From Lentzea waywayandensis (GTDB lineage: Bacteria > Actinomycetota > Actinomycetes > Mycobacteriales > Pseudonocardiaceae): DNA of 64,000 nucleotides. The stretch is taken from assembly GCF_900115955.1 (NCBI RefSeq), contig NZ_FOYL01000013.1, positions 238,555 through 302,554 of the forward strand. The letters are read 5' to 3'. A program made the translations under genes and the position numbers. The notes beneath the pieces were generated by a model, which had not been told where the DNA came from, did not search any database, and was given only the letters and a program-made list of their open reading frames with translations. Of this stretch, positions 9,217-16,491 are shown in pieces (the first letter of the stretch is position 1; each line of letters begins with the position of its first letter).

Positions 9217-9720
9217 TCAGGAGTCGGTGATCGTCAGAACGCCGTAGGGCCCGGACGCCTTGCCCTCGCGGACAGTCGTGCCGTCGATCGTGTACTTCCC
9301 GTGCACCTCGGCGCCGTCCGGGCCCGCGACCACCACGAGCATCACGGACTCGGCCGCGGGACCGGCGGGCACCTCGACGGTGCGCGTCCACGGCAGCGTC
9401 ACGCTCGCCTCGTTGTGGATGGACGCGCCGACCGTCGCGGTGACGTTGAACGCCTTGCCGGTGCCGGTCACCTCGAACACGACGGTCCGGGTGGCCGGTG
9501 CGGGCGACTCGACGGGTTCCAGCGGAACCTCGGTGCCCGTCGAGGAGCTGTCCGAGGAGCTGAAGGTGCGCTCCAGCATGGTCGTCACGTGGTTGCCGAA
9601 CGCGAGTGCGCCCGCGACCACCAGCACCGTGATCAGCAACAGCACCCAGGGCCACTTCGACGACCTGGGCGGCTCGTGCAGCGGTGGTGCGATGCCGTAT
9701 TCGGGCGGTTGGTGCGCCAT
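9217..9720 (-). CDS. MmpS-like small membrane protein
   Basis: A 167-residue protein with a short cytosolic N-terminus, one transmembrane helix (WPWVLLLITVLVVAGALAFG, about residues 23-42), a Ser/Thr-rich linker and an extracytoplasmic beta-rich domain (VVFEVTGTGKAFNVTATV, VTLPWTRTVEV, KYTIDGTTVREG). The order of motifs resembles the MmpS/DUF4307-type extracellular beta-sandwich of actinobacteria. The cysteine pair typical of many MmpS proteins is absent. No MmpL partner lies next to it. The function is not known from the sequence. Confidence 0.7.
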   Translation of the reverse strand: MAHQPPEYGIAPPLHEPPRSSKWPWVLLLITVLVVAGALAFGNHVTTMLERTFSSSDSSSTGTEVPLEPVESPAPATRTVVFEVTGTGKAFNVTATVGASIHNEASVTLPWTRTVEVPAGPAAESVMLVVVAGPDGAEVHGKYTIDGTTVREGKASGPYGVLTITDS

Positions 9721-9813
9721 GGAGTCCCCCTGCCCAGGGAGTCGATCTCGCGACTCCCGCCGTTACCGCCACTGGGACGCGGTGCAGCGCCAGAAGGATC
9801 CGCGTCGGCCGGA

Positions 9814-11097
9814 TCAGCCCGCCCGCACCGCACCGGCCGGCGCGAGCTGTTCGACGTGGTCGGCGCTGAGCGGGCCGGCGTCGTGCCGCCGGTACTCCGC
9901 CGCGAGTTCGCGGGCCCGCAGCCGGAACGTCCCGCCGTCCAGCACCTGGCGCACGGCCGCCTTGATCGCCTTCTCCGACGGCGTCGAGGTGCGCAGGTTC
10001 AGCCCGGCGCCGGACCGTTCGACACGGGCGGCGACCTCGGGCTTGTCCTCTGTCGTGCCCGCCACGACCAGCGGGACGCCCTGGGCCAGCGCGAGTTGCA
10101 CACCGCCGAGCCCGCCGTTGGTGACCATCGCGGCGAGTTCGGGCAGCAGCCGGTCGTAGGGCAGGAACGGCGCGGTGAAGACGTTGGCGGGCAACGGGCC
10201 CACGTCGTGCGCGCCGGTGCTGGCGACGACCGTGACGTTCTCGTCGGCCAGAGCGCGGATCGTGGGCAGCACGAGCTGTCCGAGGTCCATGTCCGCGACC
10301 GTGCCCTGGGTGACGTGCACGATCGGGCGTCCGGCGGTCATCATGCGCTCCCACCAGTCCGGCAGCGCGGTCGCCGGGGCCGGGTCGACCAGCGCGCCGA
10401 CGAACTTCACCTGCGGCGGCATGAAGGCGCGCGGGTGTTCCAGGCCGGCGATGCCGTTCTGCAGGTGCAGGTGCTCCGACACGCTCGCGAGCTGGCGTTC
10501 GCCCTCGGGCAGGCCGAGTCCGGCGAGAATCCGGTCGCGGTGGTCGAACACGGGCTTGAACACCACGTTGTCCAGCAGCCCGCGCACGGCCGCGTACCTC
10601 AGCCGCGCCACCAAGCCGGTCCGATGCCGCAGACCAGGTCCGAACGGCGGCACGTCCGGCGCGGGCAGCATCATCGGCGTGACACCGACGCTGACGGCGC
10701 GGGGCCCGCCGAGCTGTTCGAGCACGGTCGCGCCGACGTACGCGGCGTCGTGCACGACGAGGTCGGCCGGGCGTTCTGCCAGCACCCGTCGCAGGTCGGC
10801 GACCTGCGCGGGGATCGGGTCCAGGAACACCGCGGTCATGTCGTGGCGCAGCTTCGCGATGCCCTTGAGCCTGGTGCGTTCGGGGAACAGCTCGTCGACG
10901 TTGCGGCCCTGGTGGTCGATCGACGGGTCCATCGCGACGAACTCCGCGCCGGTGGCGGCGATCCTGTCCGCGAACACCTCGCCGGTGCACCAGCGGACGT
11001 GGTGGCCGCGCTCGGTCAGCGTGCGGGCGATGGGCAGCAACGGCGCGACGTGACCGGGTACGGGCATGGTCGCGAACAAGAGGCTCAGACGGGGCAC
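9814..11097 (-). CDS. Glycosyltransferase, macrolide/UGT-like GT1 family
   Basis: A 427-residue GT-B fold enzyme of the kind that transfers a nucleotide-activated sugar onto small molecules in secondary metabolism or detoxification. The N-terminal acceptor domain starts MPVPGHVAPLLPIARTL. The C-terminal donor domain carries PIVHVTQGTVADMD and the donor loop from FLPYDRLLPELAAMVTNGG to GVPLVVAG. It begins 41 nt after the TetR gene ends and reads the same way, so it is probably the third gene of an F420-oxidoreductase/tetR/glycosyltransferase unit. The acceptor could be the phenolic product of the neighbouring operon; this is inference. Confidence 0.88.
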   Translation of the reverse strand: MPRLSLLFATMPVPGHVAPLLPIARTLTERGHHVRWCTGEVFADRIAATGAEFVAMDPSIDHQGRNVDELFPERTRLKGIAKLRHDMTAVFLDPIPAQVADLRRVLAERPADLVVHDAAYVGATVLEQLGGPRAVSVGVTPMMLPAPDVPPFGPGLRHRTGLVARLRYAAVRGLLDNVVFKPVFDHRDRILAGLGLPEGERQLASVSEHLHLQNGIAGLEHPRAFMPPQVKFVGALVDPAPATALPDWWERMMTAGRPIVHVTQGTVADMDLGQLVLPTIRALADENVTVVASTGAHDVGPLPANVFTAPFLPYDRLLPELAAMVTNGGLGGVQLALAQGVPLVVAGTTEDKPEVAARVERSGAGLNLRTSTPSEKAIKAAVRQVLDGGTFRLRARELAAEYRRHDAGPLSADHVEQLAPAGAVRAG

Positions 11098-11138
11098 GGC
11101 GGTAGTCGATCAGATCGCGCTTAACGCGCCCTAATTCG

Positions 11139-11708
11139 TCATCTCAATCCGGCCAGCACGAAGTCCGCGATCTCCCCGGCCAGCACGGCAGGCGTCTTCT
11201 GGCCGTCCGGCCGGAACCACATGGGCAGCTGGTTGACCACGCCCAGCGCGATCCGCACGACGGTGTCCGCGGGCACGACGGAGCTGAACTCGCCGTCCGC
11301 CTGCCCCTTCTCCACGACCGCGAGGAACGTCTCGTGGTAGCGGCGGCGTTCGGCCCGGAAGTCGGTCATCCGGTCCTCGCCGAGCCGGTGCAGCTCGCGG
11401 ACGAACACCGCCGTCTCGTCGACCCGTTCGGCCGTCGAGGTGACGAGCGACGCCAGGATCTCGCGCACCGTCTCGCCCGCGGGCAGGCCGAGGCCGATGA
11501 TCCGGTCCATGTCGGCGGACTGGGACGTGATCAGCAGCCGGTAGATCTCGAAGAGCAGGTCGTCCTTCGCCCGGAAGTAGTGGTAGAGCGCGCCCTTGGT
11601 CACCTGGGCGGCCGTGACGATCTCCTGCACCGATGTCGCGTCGTAGCCCTGCGACGCGAACAGGCGCACGGCCGCGTCGATGATCTTCTGCTCGGTCGCG
11701 CCAGGCAT
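11139..11708 (-). CDS. TetR-family transcriptional regulator
   Basis: A 189-residue dimeric repressor. The N-terminal HTH domain (KIIDAAVRLFASQGYDATSV, then TKGALYHYFRAKDDLLFEIY) is canonical, followed by a ligand domain resembling the TetR_C group that senses acyl or hydrophobic ligands. The start at ATG 11708 lies 2 nt after the oxidoreductase stop (TAG CG ATG), so the genes are coupled. The likely operator is the palindrome at 12693-12708 upstream of the first gene, consistent with autoregulation. Confidence 0.92.
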   Translation of the reverse strand: MPGATEQKIIDAAVRLFASQGYDATSVQEIVTAAQVTKGALYHYFRAKDDLLFEIYRLLITSQSADMDRIIGLGLPAGETVREILASLVTSTAERVDETAVFVRELHRLGEDRMTDFRAERRRYHETFLAVVEKGQADGEFSSVVPADTVVRIALGVVNQLPMWFRPDGQKTPAVLAGEIADFVLAGLR

Positions 11709-11710
11709 CG

Positions 11711-12661
11711 CTAGGCCTTCGGTGCCAGTGCGCGTACCTGTTCGATCTGGTCGCCACCGGTCGGGAGCAGCGCGATGATCGGGGTGTCGACACCTGCGGC
11801 CTGGTACTCGGCGACGCGCGAACGGCACTGGTCCAGCGACCCGTGCACGACCAGTGCGTCCACGACCTCGTCCGGGATCGACTTCGACGCGGCCTTGCGG
11901 TCGCCCGCCGCCCACGCCTCGTGCATCGGGCGCAGCGCCTCACCGCGGCCCAGCCAGTCGTGGAACGCCGCGTAGGCGGGCACGGTCAGATAGGTGCTGA
12001 TCAGCATGCGTCCCAACGCCCGCGCGGCGTCGGCGTCCTCGGTCGGGCAGACGAAGATCCGGGCCGCGAGCTCCGCGTCACCCAGCTCCGTTCGCACCTG
12101 CGGCACGTCGGTGGCGGCGAGCCAGTTGGTGATGGCGCCGTCGGCCTCGCGACCGGCCAGCCGCAGCATGTTCGGCCGCAGCGCCGCGAGCATGATCGGC
12201 ACCTTCTCGGCAGGCGGGCGCTCCAGCTTGAAGCCCTTCACCGAGAACGTGTCGTAGTCGGCGCTGACCTTCTCCCCCGCCAGGGCGGCCTTCAGGAACC
12301 GCAGCGTGTCGCGGGTGCGCTTGAACGGCTCCTCGAACGGAATCGCGTTCCAGCGCTGCACGATCGCGGGCGACGACGAGCCGATGCCCAGCACGAACCG
12401 GCCACCGGTCACCTCGGCCAGGGTCGCCGCGGTCATCGCCAGCGTGGCCGGGCCGCGCGTGTACACCGGCGCGATCGCCGTGCCGAAGCGCAGCTCGGAG
12501 GACCACTGCGCGGCCAGTGCGAGCGGCGTGAACGCGTCGGTGCCCGTCGTCTCGGCCGACCACACGTCCGTGTAGCCGAGGCCGGCGAGCTCGGACACCA
12601 GCGCGCGGTGCTCCAGCACCGGCACACCGATCAGCGGCAGCGTGATTCCCCAACGAGCCAT
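11711..12661 (-). CDS. F420-dependent LLM-class oxidoreductase
   Basis: A 316-residue luciferase-like TIM barrel. The sequence (MARWGITLPLIG, TDVWSAETTGTDAFTPLALA, FVLGIGSSSPAIV, READGAITNWLA) fits the TIGR03564/LLM F420 group, which reduces or oxidises small substrates with coenzyme F420 in the cytoplasm. ATG 12661 is chosen because GGAGG sits 6 nt upstream; the in-frame ATG at 12673 overlaps that site. It is the first gene of the unit with the TetR regulator and glycosyltransferase. The substrate is unknown. Confidence 0.88.
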   Translation of the reverse strand: MARWGITLPLIGVPVLEHRALVSELAGLGYTDVWSAETTGTDAFTPLALAAQWSSELRFGTAIAPVYTRGPATLAMTAATLAEVTGGRFVLGIGSSSPAIVQRWNAIPFEEPFKRTRDTLRFLKAALAGEKVSADYDTFSVKGFKLERPPAEKVPIMLAALRPNMLRLAGREADGAITNWLAATDVPQVRTELGDAELAARIFVCPTEDADAARALGRMLISTYLTVPAYAAFHDWLGRGEALRPMHEAWAAGDRKAASKSIPDEVVDALVVHGSLDQCRSRVAEYQAAGVDTPIIALLPTGGDQIEQVRALAPKA

Positions 12662-12692
12662 GAACGCCTCCATGTCGACTTGGAGGCCACCC

Positions 12693-12708
12693 TACCGACC
12701 GGTCGGTA
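12693..12708. promoter_or_regulatory. Probable TetR operator, perfect 16-bp palindrome
   Basis: TACCGACCGGTCGGTA is its own reverse complement and lies 32 nt upstream of the F420-oxidoreductase start. GACCGGTC cores are typical of actinobacterial TetR operators, and the tetR gene is the second gene of the unit it precedes. It also lies just past the end of the O-methyltransferase operon. Confidence 0.7.
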
Positions 12709-12733
12709 TGCTCACAACCTCGCGCCTCCCTGC

Positions 12734-13390
12734 CTACTTCTTGCGGGCCATCGTCAGGCCGTCCGCGATCGGCACCAGCACCGACTCCACGCGCGAGTCC
12801 CTGCGCACGAACTTGTTGAAGGCGTCGATCGCGGCGGCGTTGCCCTCCGGCTGCTCGTCGGCGGCCTCGCCGTAGTAGAGCGTGTTGTCGGCGAGCAGCA
12901 GGCCGCCCTGCCGCACCCGCGGCACCAGCAGCTCCCAGTAGTGGACGTACCCGACCTTGTCGGCGTCGATGAACACCAGGTCGATGACCGGTTCCTCGGG
13001 CAGCTCGGCCAGCGTCTGGGCGGCGGCGCCGATCCGCAGCTCGATCCGGTCGCGCACGCCCGCCGCCTGCCACGCCTCCTCGGCGATCGTGGTCCACTCG
13101 GTCGAGAGGTCGCAGGTGATGACCTTGCCGGACGGGGGAAGCGCCTGCGCGAACGCCAGCGTGGAGTACCCCGTGTAGGTGCCGACCTCGACGACCGTCT
13201 GCGCGCCGGTGAGCTTGACCAGCAACGACAGCAGGACCGCCTGCTCGTGCGGGATCTGCATCTCCGCCGAGTCGCCGAGCTCGGCCGTGCGGGCGATCAG
13301 CTTCTCCTGCACGGCGCTCGGCTGACCGGCCTGCTCGCGCACGTAGCGGTAGATCTGCGGGGTCATGACCACGGTCTTGAAGTCGTTCAC
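12734..13390 (-). CDS. Class I O-methyltransferase, catechol/caffeoyl-CoA type
   Basis: A 218-residue SAM-dependent enzyme of the Mg-dependent CCoAOMT/COMT family, which methylates one hydroxyl of a catechol. The SAM loop VVEVGTYTGYSTLAFA (about 66-81) and the metal-binding stretch DLVFIDADKVGYVHYW, followed by LLLADNTLYYG, are conserved; the Asp residues and Asn chelate the metal in the family. It is the last gene of the five-gene operon, starting 13 nt after the 252-residue unknown gene. Its preference for catechols implies that an upstream enzyme makes a 3,4-dihydroxyphenyl compound. Confidence 0.92.
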   Translation of the reverse strand: MNDFKTVVMTPQIYRYVREQAGQPSAVQEKLIARTAELGDSAEMQIPHEQAVLLSLLVKLTGAQTVVEVGTYTGYSTLAFAQALPPSGKVITCDLSTEWTTIAEEAWQAAGVRDRIELRIGAAAQTLAELPEEPVIDLVFIDADKVGYVHYWELLVPRVRQGGLLLADNTLYYGEAADEQPEGNAAAIDAFNKFVRRDSRVESVLVPIADGLTMARKK

Positions 13391-13403
13391 GCGCGGCCTT
13401 CTC

Positions 13404-14162
13404 TCATAGTCGGGTGGCGAACGTCCTGAGTGTCTCTCCGTACTCGGGGCTCAGCGGGTGTTTCGCGAGGTCATGACCGATCGCGGACAAGATGGCGGTG
13501 CGGTGCGCCTGGTAGCGACTCACGCACACGCACTCCCGGCTGACCAGGAAGAACTCGTCGAACCGGGCGCGTTCGGCTTCGGTGGTGGGCGCGCTCGTAC
13601 GGCCGGACTCGCGCAGCAGCGACGGGCCGCCGGGCACGAGTCTGCGCATGACCTCCTTGTGTGCCACCAGGTTCGCCTTGCTCGCAGAGGAGAGCGGTGC
13701 GGCCGCCGCGGGCCCCAGTGCGGTACGCGCCCGGCGCAGCAGGCCGGGCAGTGGCTCGTAGTCACGTGCCCATCGCCCGCTGAACGCCGGGTCGAACGTC
13801 ACCATCATCGGCCGGATGACGTCCTCGTACACCTCACGGGAACAACTGCCCGAATAGGCAAGCATCACCGAGTACGCGTCGTATCCAAGCGCAGTGAGGC
13901 GGACTAGTTGCGAATCAGGCTCGCGTATCAACCGATCGAGTGAATCCGAAAGAAACTTCCAGACCAGAAATGCGCCGTGATGGCCGAGAAACCACCGGTG
14001 CACGGCACGCTGCACCGGGTCTTCCGGGGCGTTGATGACGATCGGAATCTGAAAGCAGCGGTCCGCGCACGGAATCAGTTCCGCCTCCGGCATCGGCAGC
14101 CGCAGCACGGGCAGGTCGACCCAGGTGTGCCCCCACGCGGGCACGCAGGCGGGAGCGCTCAT
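13404..14162 (-). CDS. Unknown 252-residue protein; possible heme-dependent aromatic hydroxylase
   Basis: A soluble, mostly helical protein with no signal peptide. It is His-, Trp- and Cys-rich: AVHRWFLGHHGAFLVWKF at 53-70 (His 55, 61, 62), the Cys pair in SRECVCVSRYQAH near 208-220, and further His at 168, 220, 230 and 235. I cannot assign a family with certainty. The size, helical make-up and histidine pattern recall the heme-dependent L-tyrosine 3-hydroxylases (LmbB2/SfmD-like), and a catechol-forming enzyme is what the operon otherwise lacks. That assignment is a hypothesis. Its ATG overlaps the ammonia-lyase stop (ATGA at 14159-14162), so the two are coupled. Confidence 0.85.
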   Translation of the reverse strand: MSAPACVPAWGHTWVDLPVLRLPMPEAELIPCADRCFQIPIVINAPEDPVQRAVHRWFLGHHGAFLVWKFLSDSLDRLIREPDSQLVRLTALGYDAYSVMLAYSGSCSREVYEDVIRPMMVTFDPAFSGRWARDYEPLPGLLRRARTALGPAAAAPLSSASKANLVAHKEVMRRLVPGGPSLLRESGRTSAPTTEAERARFDEFFLVSRECVCVSRYQAHRTAILSAIGHDLAKHPLSPEYGETLRTFATRL

Positions 14163-15670
14163 CGCCCACCCTCCACTTCGGACACGACGACGTCGAGGAG
14201 ATCCGCGACCCTGCCCAGCGCGGTGTCCAGCGGCCGGTCCTCCACGATCGGCGGCACCACCTGCGCGATCCGGTCGAACACCTCCGCGAGCCGTGGACCC
14301 TGCGGACGGCGCGCGCCGACGTGCACGGCCTGGCGCAGCGCGATCGCGAGGCCCGCGTGCAGATACCGCAGCAGCCGCGCCTGGTCGAGCGCGGTGAACG
14401 CGGCCTGCGTGCCGAACGGGACGACGTCCTGGTTGTGCAGGTTCGTTGGCATGCTTTGCATCGAGGCGGGTGCGGCGGCCCTGCGCATCGCGACGACGGT
14501 GGCCGTCGTGCACAACTGCACGCCCTGGAGCGCGTGGTGCTGACCGGGAAGCGGGCTGAGCATCGGCGGCAACCCGTTGGTGCGGTGGGGATCCACCAGC
14601 AGGTCGAGCTGGCGTTCGGCCAGGTTGCCCAGCTGCACCAGGGCGACGTTGAGCTGGTCGGCCGCGAAAGCGCTGGGCTGGCCGAAGAAGTTGCCGCCGT
14701 GCACGACCTCCCCGGTCTCCGGGAAGAACAACGGGTTGTCGCTCACGCCGTTGAGGTCGCGGCGCACCACCTCGTCCGCGTGCCGCACGCTCGTGCCGGC
14801 CGCGCCGATCAGCTGCGGAGTGCACCGGATGCTGTAGGGCTCCTGCAGCGGGCGCTCCCCGGATGGCTTACTCCCTTCGAGCCAACTTCTAATGGCCGCA
14901 CCCGTTTCAGCGACGTCCGGATGCCCGAACGCCGCCAGTAGTCCAACCGACGTGAACTCGACACCGCAGCCGAGGACGTCGGTCATCAAGGCGGACAACA
15001 ACTCCGCCGTCCGCCGCGCGCGAACCGCCTGTGCGACAGCGAGTCCGAGAGCTGCGGCGGTCACCGAAATGCCGTTCACCAACGCGAGCGCGTCCCGGCC
15101 CTCGAGCACGAGTTTCCGGAGCCCTGCCCGGGTAAGCGCTTCCTCGGCGGGCATCAGTCGTCCTTGGAAGAACGCGTTCCCGTTACCGCGCAACGCATGG
15201 GCCACATAGGCCAGTGGCTGGAGGTCTCCACTCGCACCGACTGACCCCAAACGTGGTACCGCTGGGGCGAACTCGGTGTCCAGCATGGCAGTCAGCGAGT
15301 CCACGACCTGCTCGGACACTCCGGATCGCCCCTGCGCCAAAGAGAACAGTCGCGTGAGCACAGCCGCGCGAGCGACCGCCGGCGGCAGCAGTTCACCGTG
15401 GCCGACGATGTGGTGGAGGATGGTGTTGTCGCTCTGGCCGGCGCTGTCCGCGCGGCCCTCGAACTCGACGAGCGGGCCGAAACCCGTTGTGACACCGTAG
15501 ATGGCGCGTCCGGACGAGCTGACTTCGAGCACGAACTCATGGCAGCGCGCGATCCGTGCGCGCACGTCCGCCGGCAGTTCGACGTGCAACGGATCACGGG
15601 CCAGTTCGAGCTGCGCCGGTGCGAGGTGTGCGGCCAGATTCAGGACAGCAGAAGATGTTCCGACAGGCAC
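14159..15670 (-). CDS. MIO-dependent aromatic amino acid ammonia-lyase or aminomutase
   Basis: A 503-residue enzyme of the HAL/PAL/TAL family. The Ala-Ser-Gly triad that cyclises to the MIO electrophile is in GSVGASGDLQPLAYVAHAL (Ala about 146). The catalytic Tyr is in YGVTTGFG (about 58), with NPLFF and HGGNFFGQP further on. The selectivity loop reads NTILHHIVGHG; an His at the first of these paired positions is the tyrosine-type choice, against Phe in PAL and Ser in HAL. Deamination to coumarate/caffeate or a 2,3-aminomutase reaction are both possible. GTG 15670 is chosen for its GGAGG; GTG 15697 lacks one. A gap of about 95 nt separates it from the SDR gene. Confidence 0.92.
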   Translation of the reverse strand: MPVGTSSAVLNLAAHLAPAQLELARDPLHVELPADVRARIARCHEFVLEVSSSGRAIYGVTTGFGPLVEFEGRADSAGQSDNTILHHIVGHGELLPPAVARAAVLTRLFSLAQGRSGVSEQVVDSLTAMLDTEFAPAVPRLGSVGASGDLQPLAYVAHALRGNGNAFFQGRLMPAEEALTRAGLRKLVLEGRDALALVNGISVTAAALGLAVAQAVRARRTAELLSALMTDVLGCGVEFTSVGLLAAFGHPDVAETGAAIRSWLEGSKPSGERPLQEPYSIRCTPQLIGAAGTSVRHADEVVRRDLNGVSDNPLFFPETGEVVHGGNFFGQPSAFAADQLNVALVQLGNLAERQLDLLVDPHRTNGLPPMLSPLPGQHHALQGVQLCTTATVVAMRRAAAPASMQSMPTNLHNQDVVPFGTQAAFTALDQARLLRYLHAGLAIALRQAVHVGARRPQGPRLAEVFDRIAQVVPPIVEDRPLDTALGRVADLLDVVVSEVEGGR

Positions 15671-15765
15671 GATGCCTCCAGATGACTTGGGAGCCACTCG
15701 CGACGATCCCGGTTGACCTGCCTGCGAGGAAGGGCCTTATGTACGCACTAAACGAGGAAAATTTC

Positions 15766-16491
15766 TCAGCTGTCCTTCGGCGTGATCAAGCCGCCGGAGA
15801 GGTGATCGAACTCTCCGCGCACGATTCGGCCCAAAAGATCGGCGGACTGCTCCAGCGGGGTGAACCTGCCCGTGTCGCGCTGAGACCTCGCCCACGTCGA
15901 GACCCTTTGCTGGTGCGGATCCTGCGAGTCCATGGTGGCGCCGCGGCGCATCAGACCGATGTCGACCATTCCGGGGTCGTAGCTCAGCACGGCGATGGGC
16001 CGGTGCTTCAGCTCGATCGCGAGGTTCTCGGTCAGCTTGATCACGGCCGCTTTGGACACGGAGTACGCGGTGACGTAAGGCCATCGGTGCACGCCGGCGT
16101 TGCTGACCACGTTGATGATCCGGCCGCTCGTCATCGTGCGGATCGCGGCGTTGGCGGCGAACGCGGCGCCGCGCAGGTTCACCTCGAACGTGTGCCACCA
16201 CTCGTTCTCGTCGACCTGCCACGTCGGACCGACCGGTCCGCCGAGCGCACCGTTGTTGACCAGCACGTCGATCCCGCCGAGGCTCTCGATCAGCTTGGAC
16301 GTCGCGTGCGGATCGCCGAGGTCCGCGACGTGCGTCTCGACGTCGACGCCCCTGGCCGTCAGTTCGGCCTGAGCGGTGTCGAGCGCCTTCTCGTCGCGTC
16401 CGGTGATGACGAGCTGATGTCCTTGCGCGCCAAGGACGTCGCTGAACGCCCTGCCGAGTTCCTTGGCACCACCGGTGATCAGAACCCTCAC
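15766..16491 (-). CDS. Short-chain dehydrogenase/reductase
   Basis: A 241-residue Rossmann-fold oxidoreductase. The cofactor motif is ITGGAKELGRAF, with TGRD after beta-2 favouring NADP. NNGALGG stands for the usual NNAG, and the catalytic Ser/Tyr/Lys appear in NVVSNAG and YSVSK. GTG 16491 overlaps the ligase stop by four bases (GTGA), so it is translationally coupled to it. Within the operon it could reduce an acyl-CoA-derived ketone or an aromatic side chain; the substrate is not readable from sequence. Confidence 0.9.
   Translation of the reverse strand: MRVLITGGAKELGRAFSDVLGAQGHQLVITGRDEKALDTAQAELTARGVDVETHVADLGDPHATSKLIESLGGIDVLVNNGALGGPVGPTWQVDENEWWHTFEVNLRGAAFAANAAIRTMTSGRIINVVSNAGVHRWPYVTAYSVSKAAVIKLTENLAIELKHRPIAVLSYDPGMVDIGLMRRGATMDSQDPHQQRVSTWARSQRDTGRFTPLEQSADLLGRIVRGEFDHLSGGLITPKDS

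Noticed and set aside
8644..11124. Plus-strand frame of over 800 codons
   Set aside because: It runs antisense through three well-supported minus-strand genes and has no recognisable motif.
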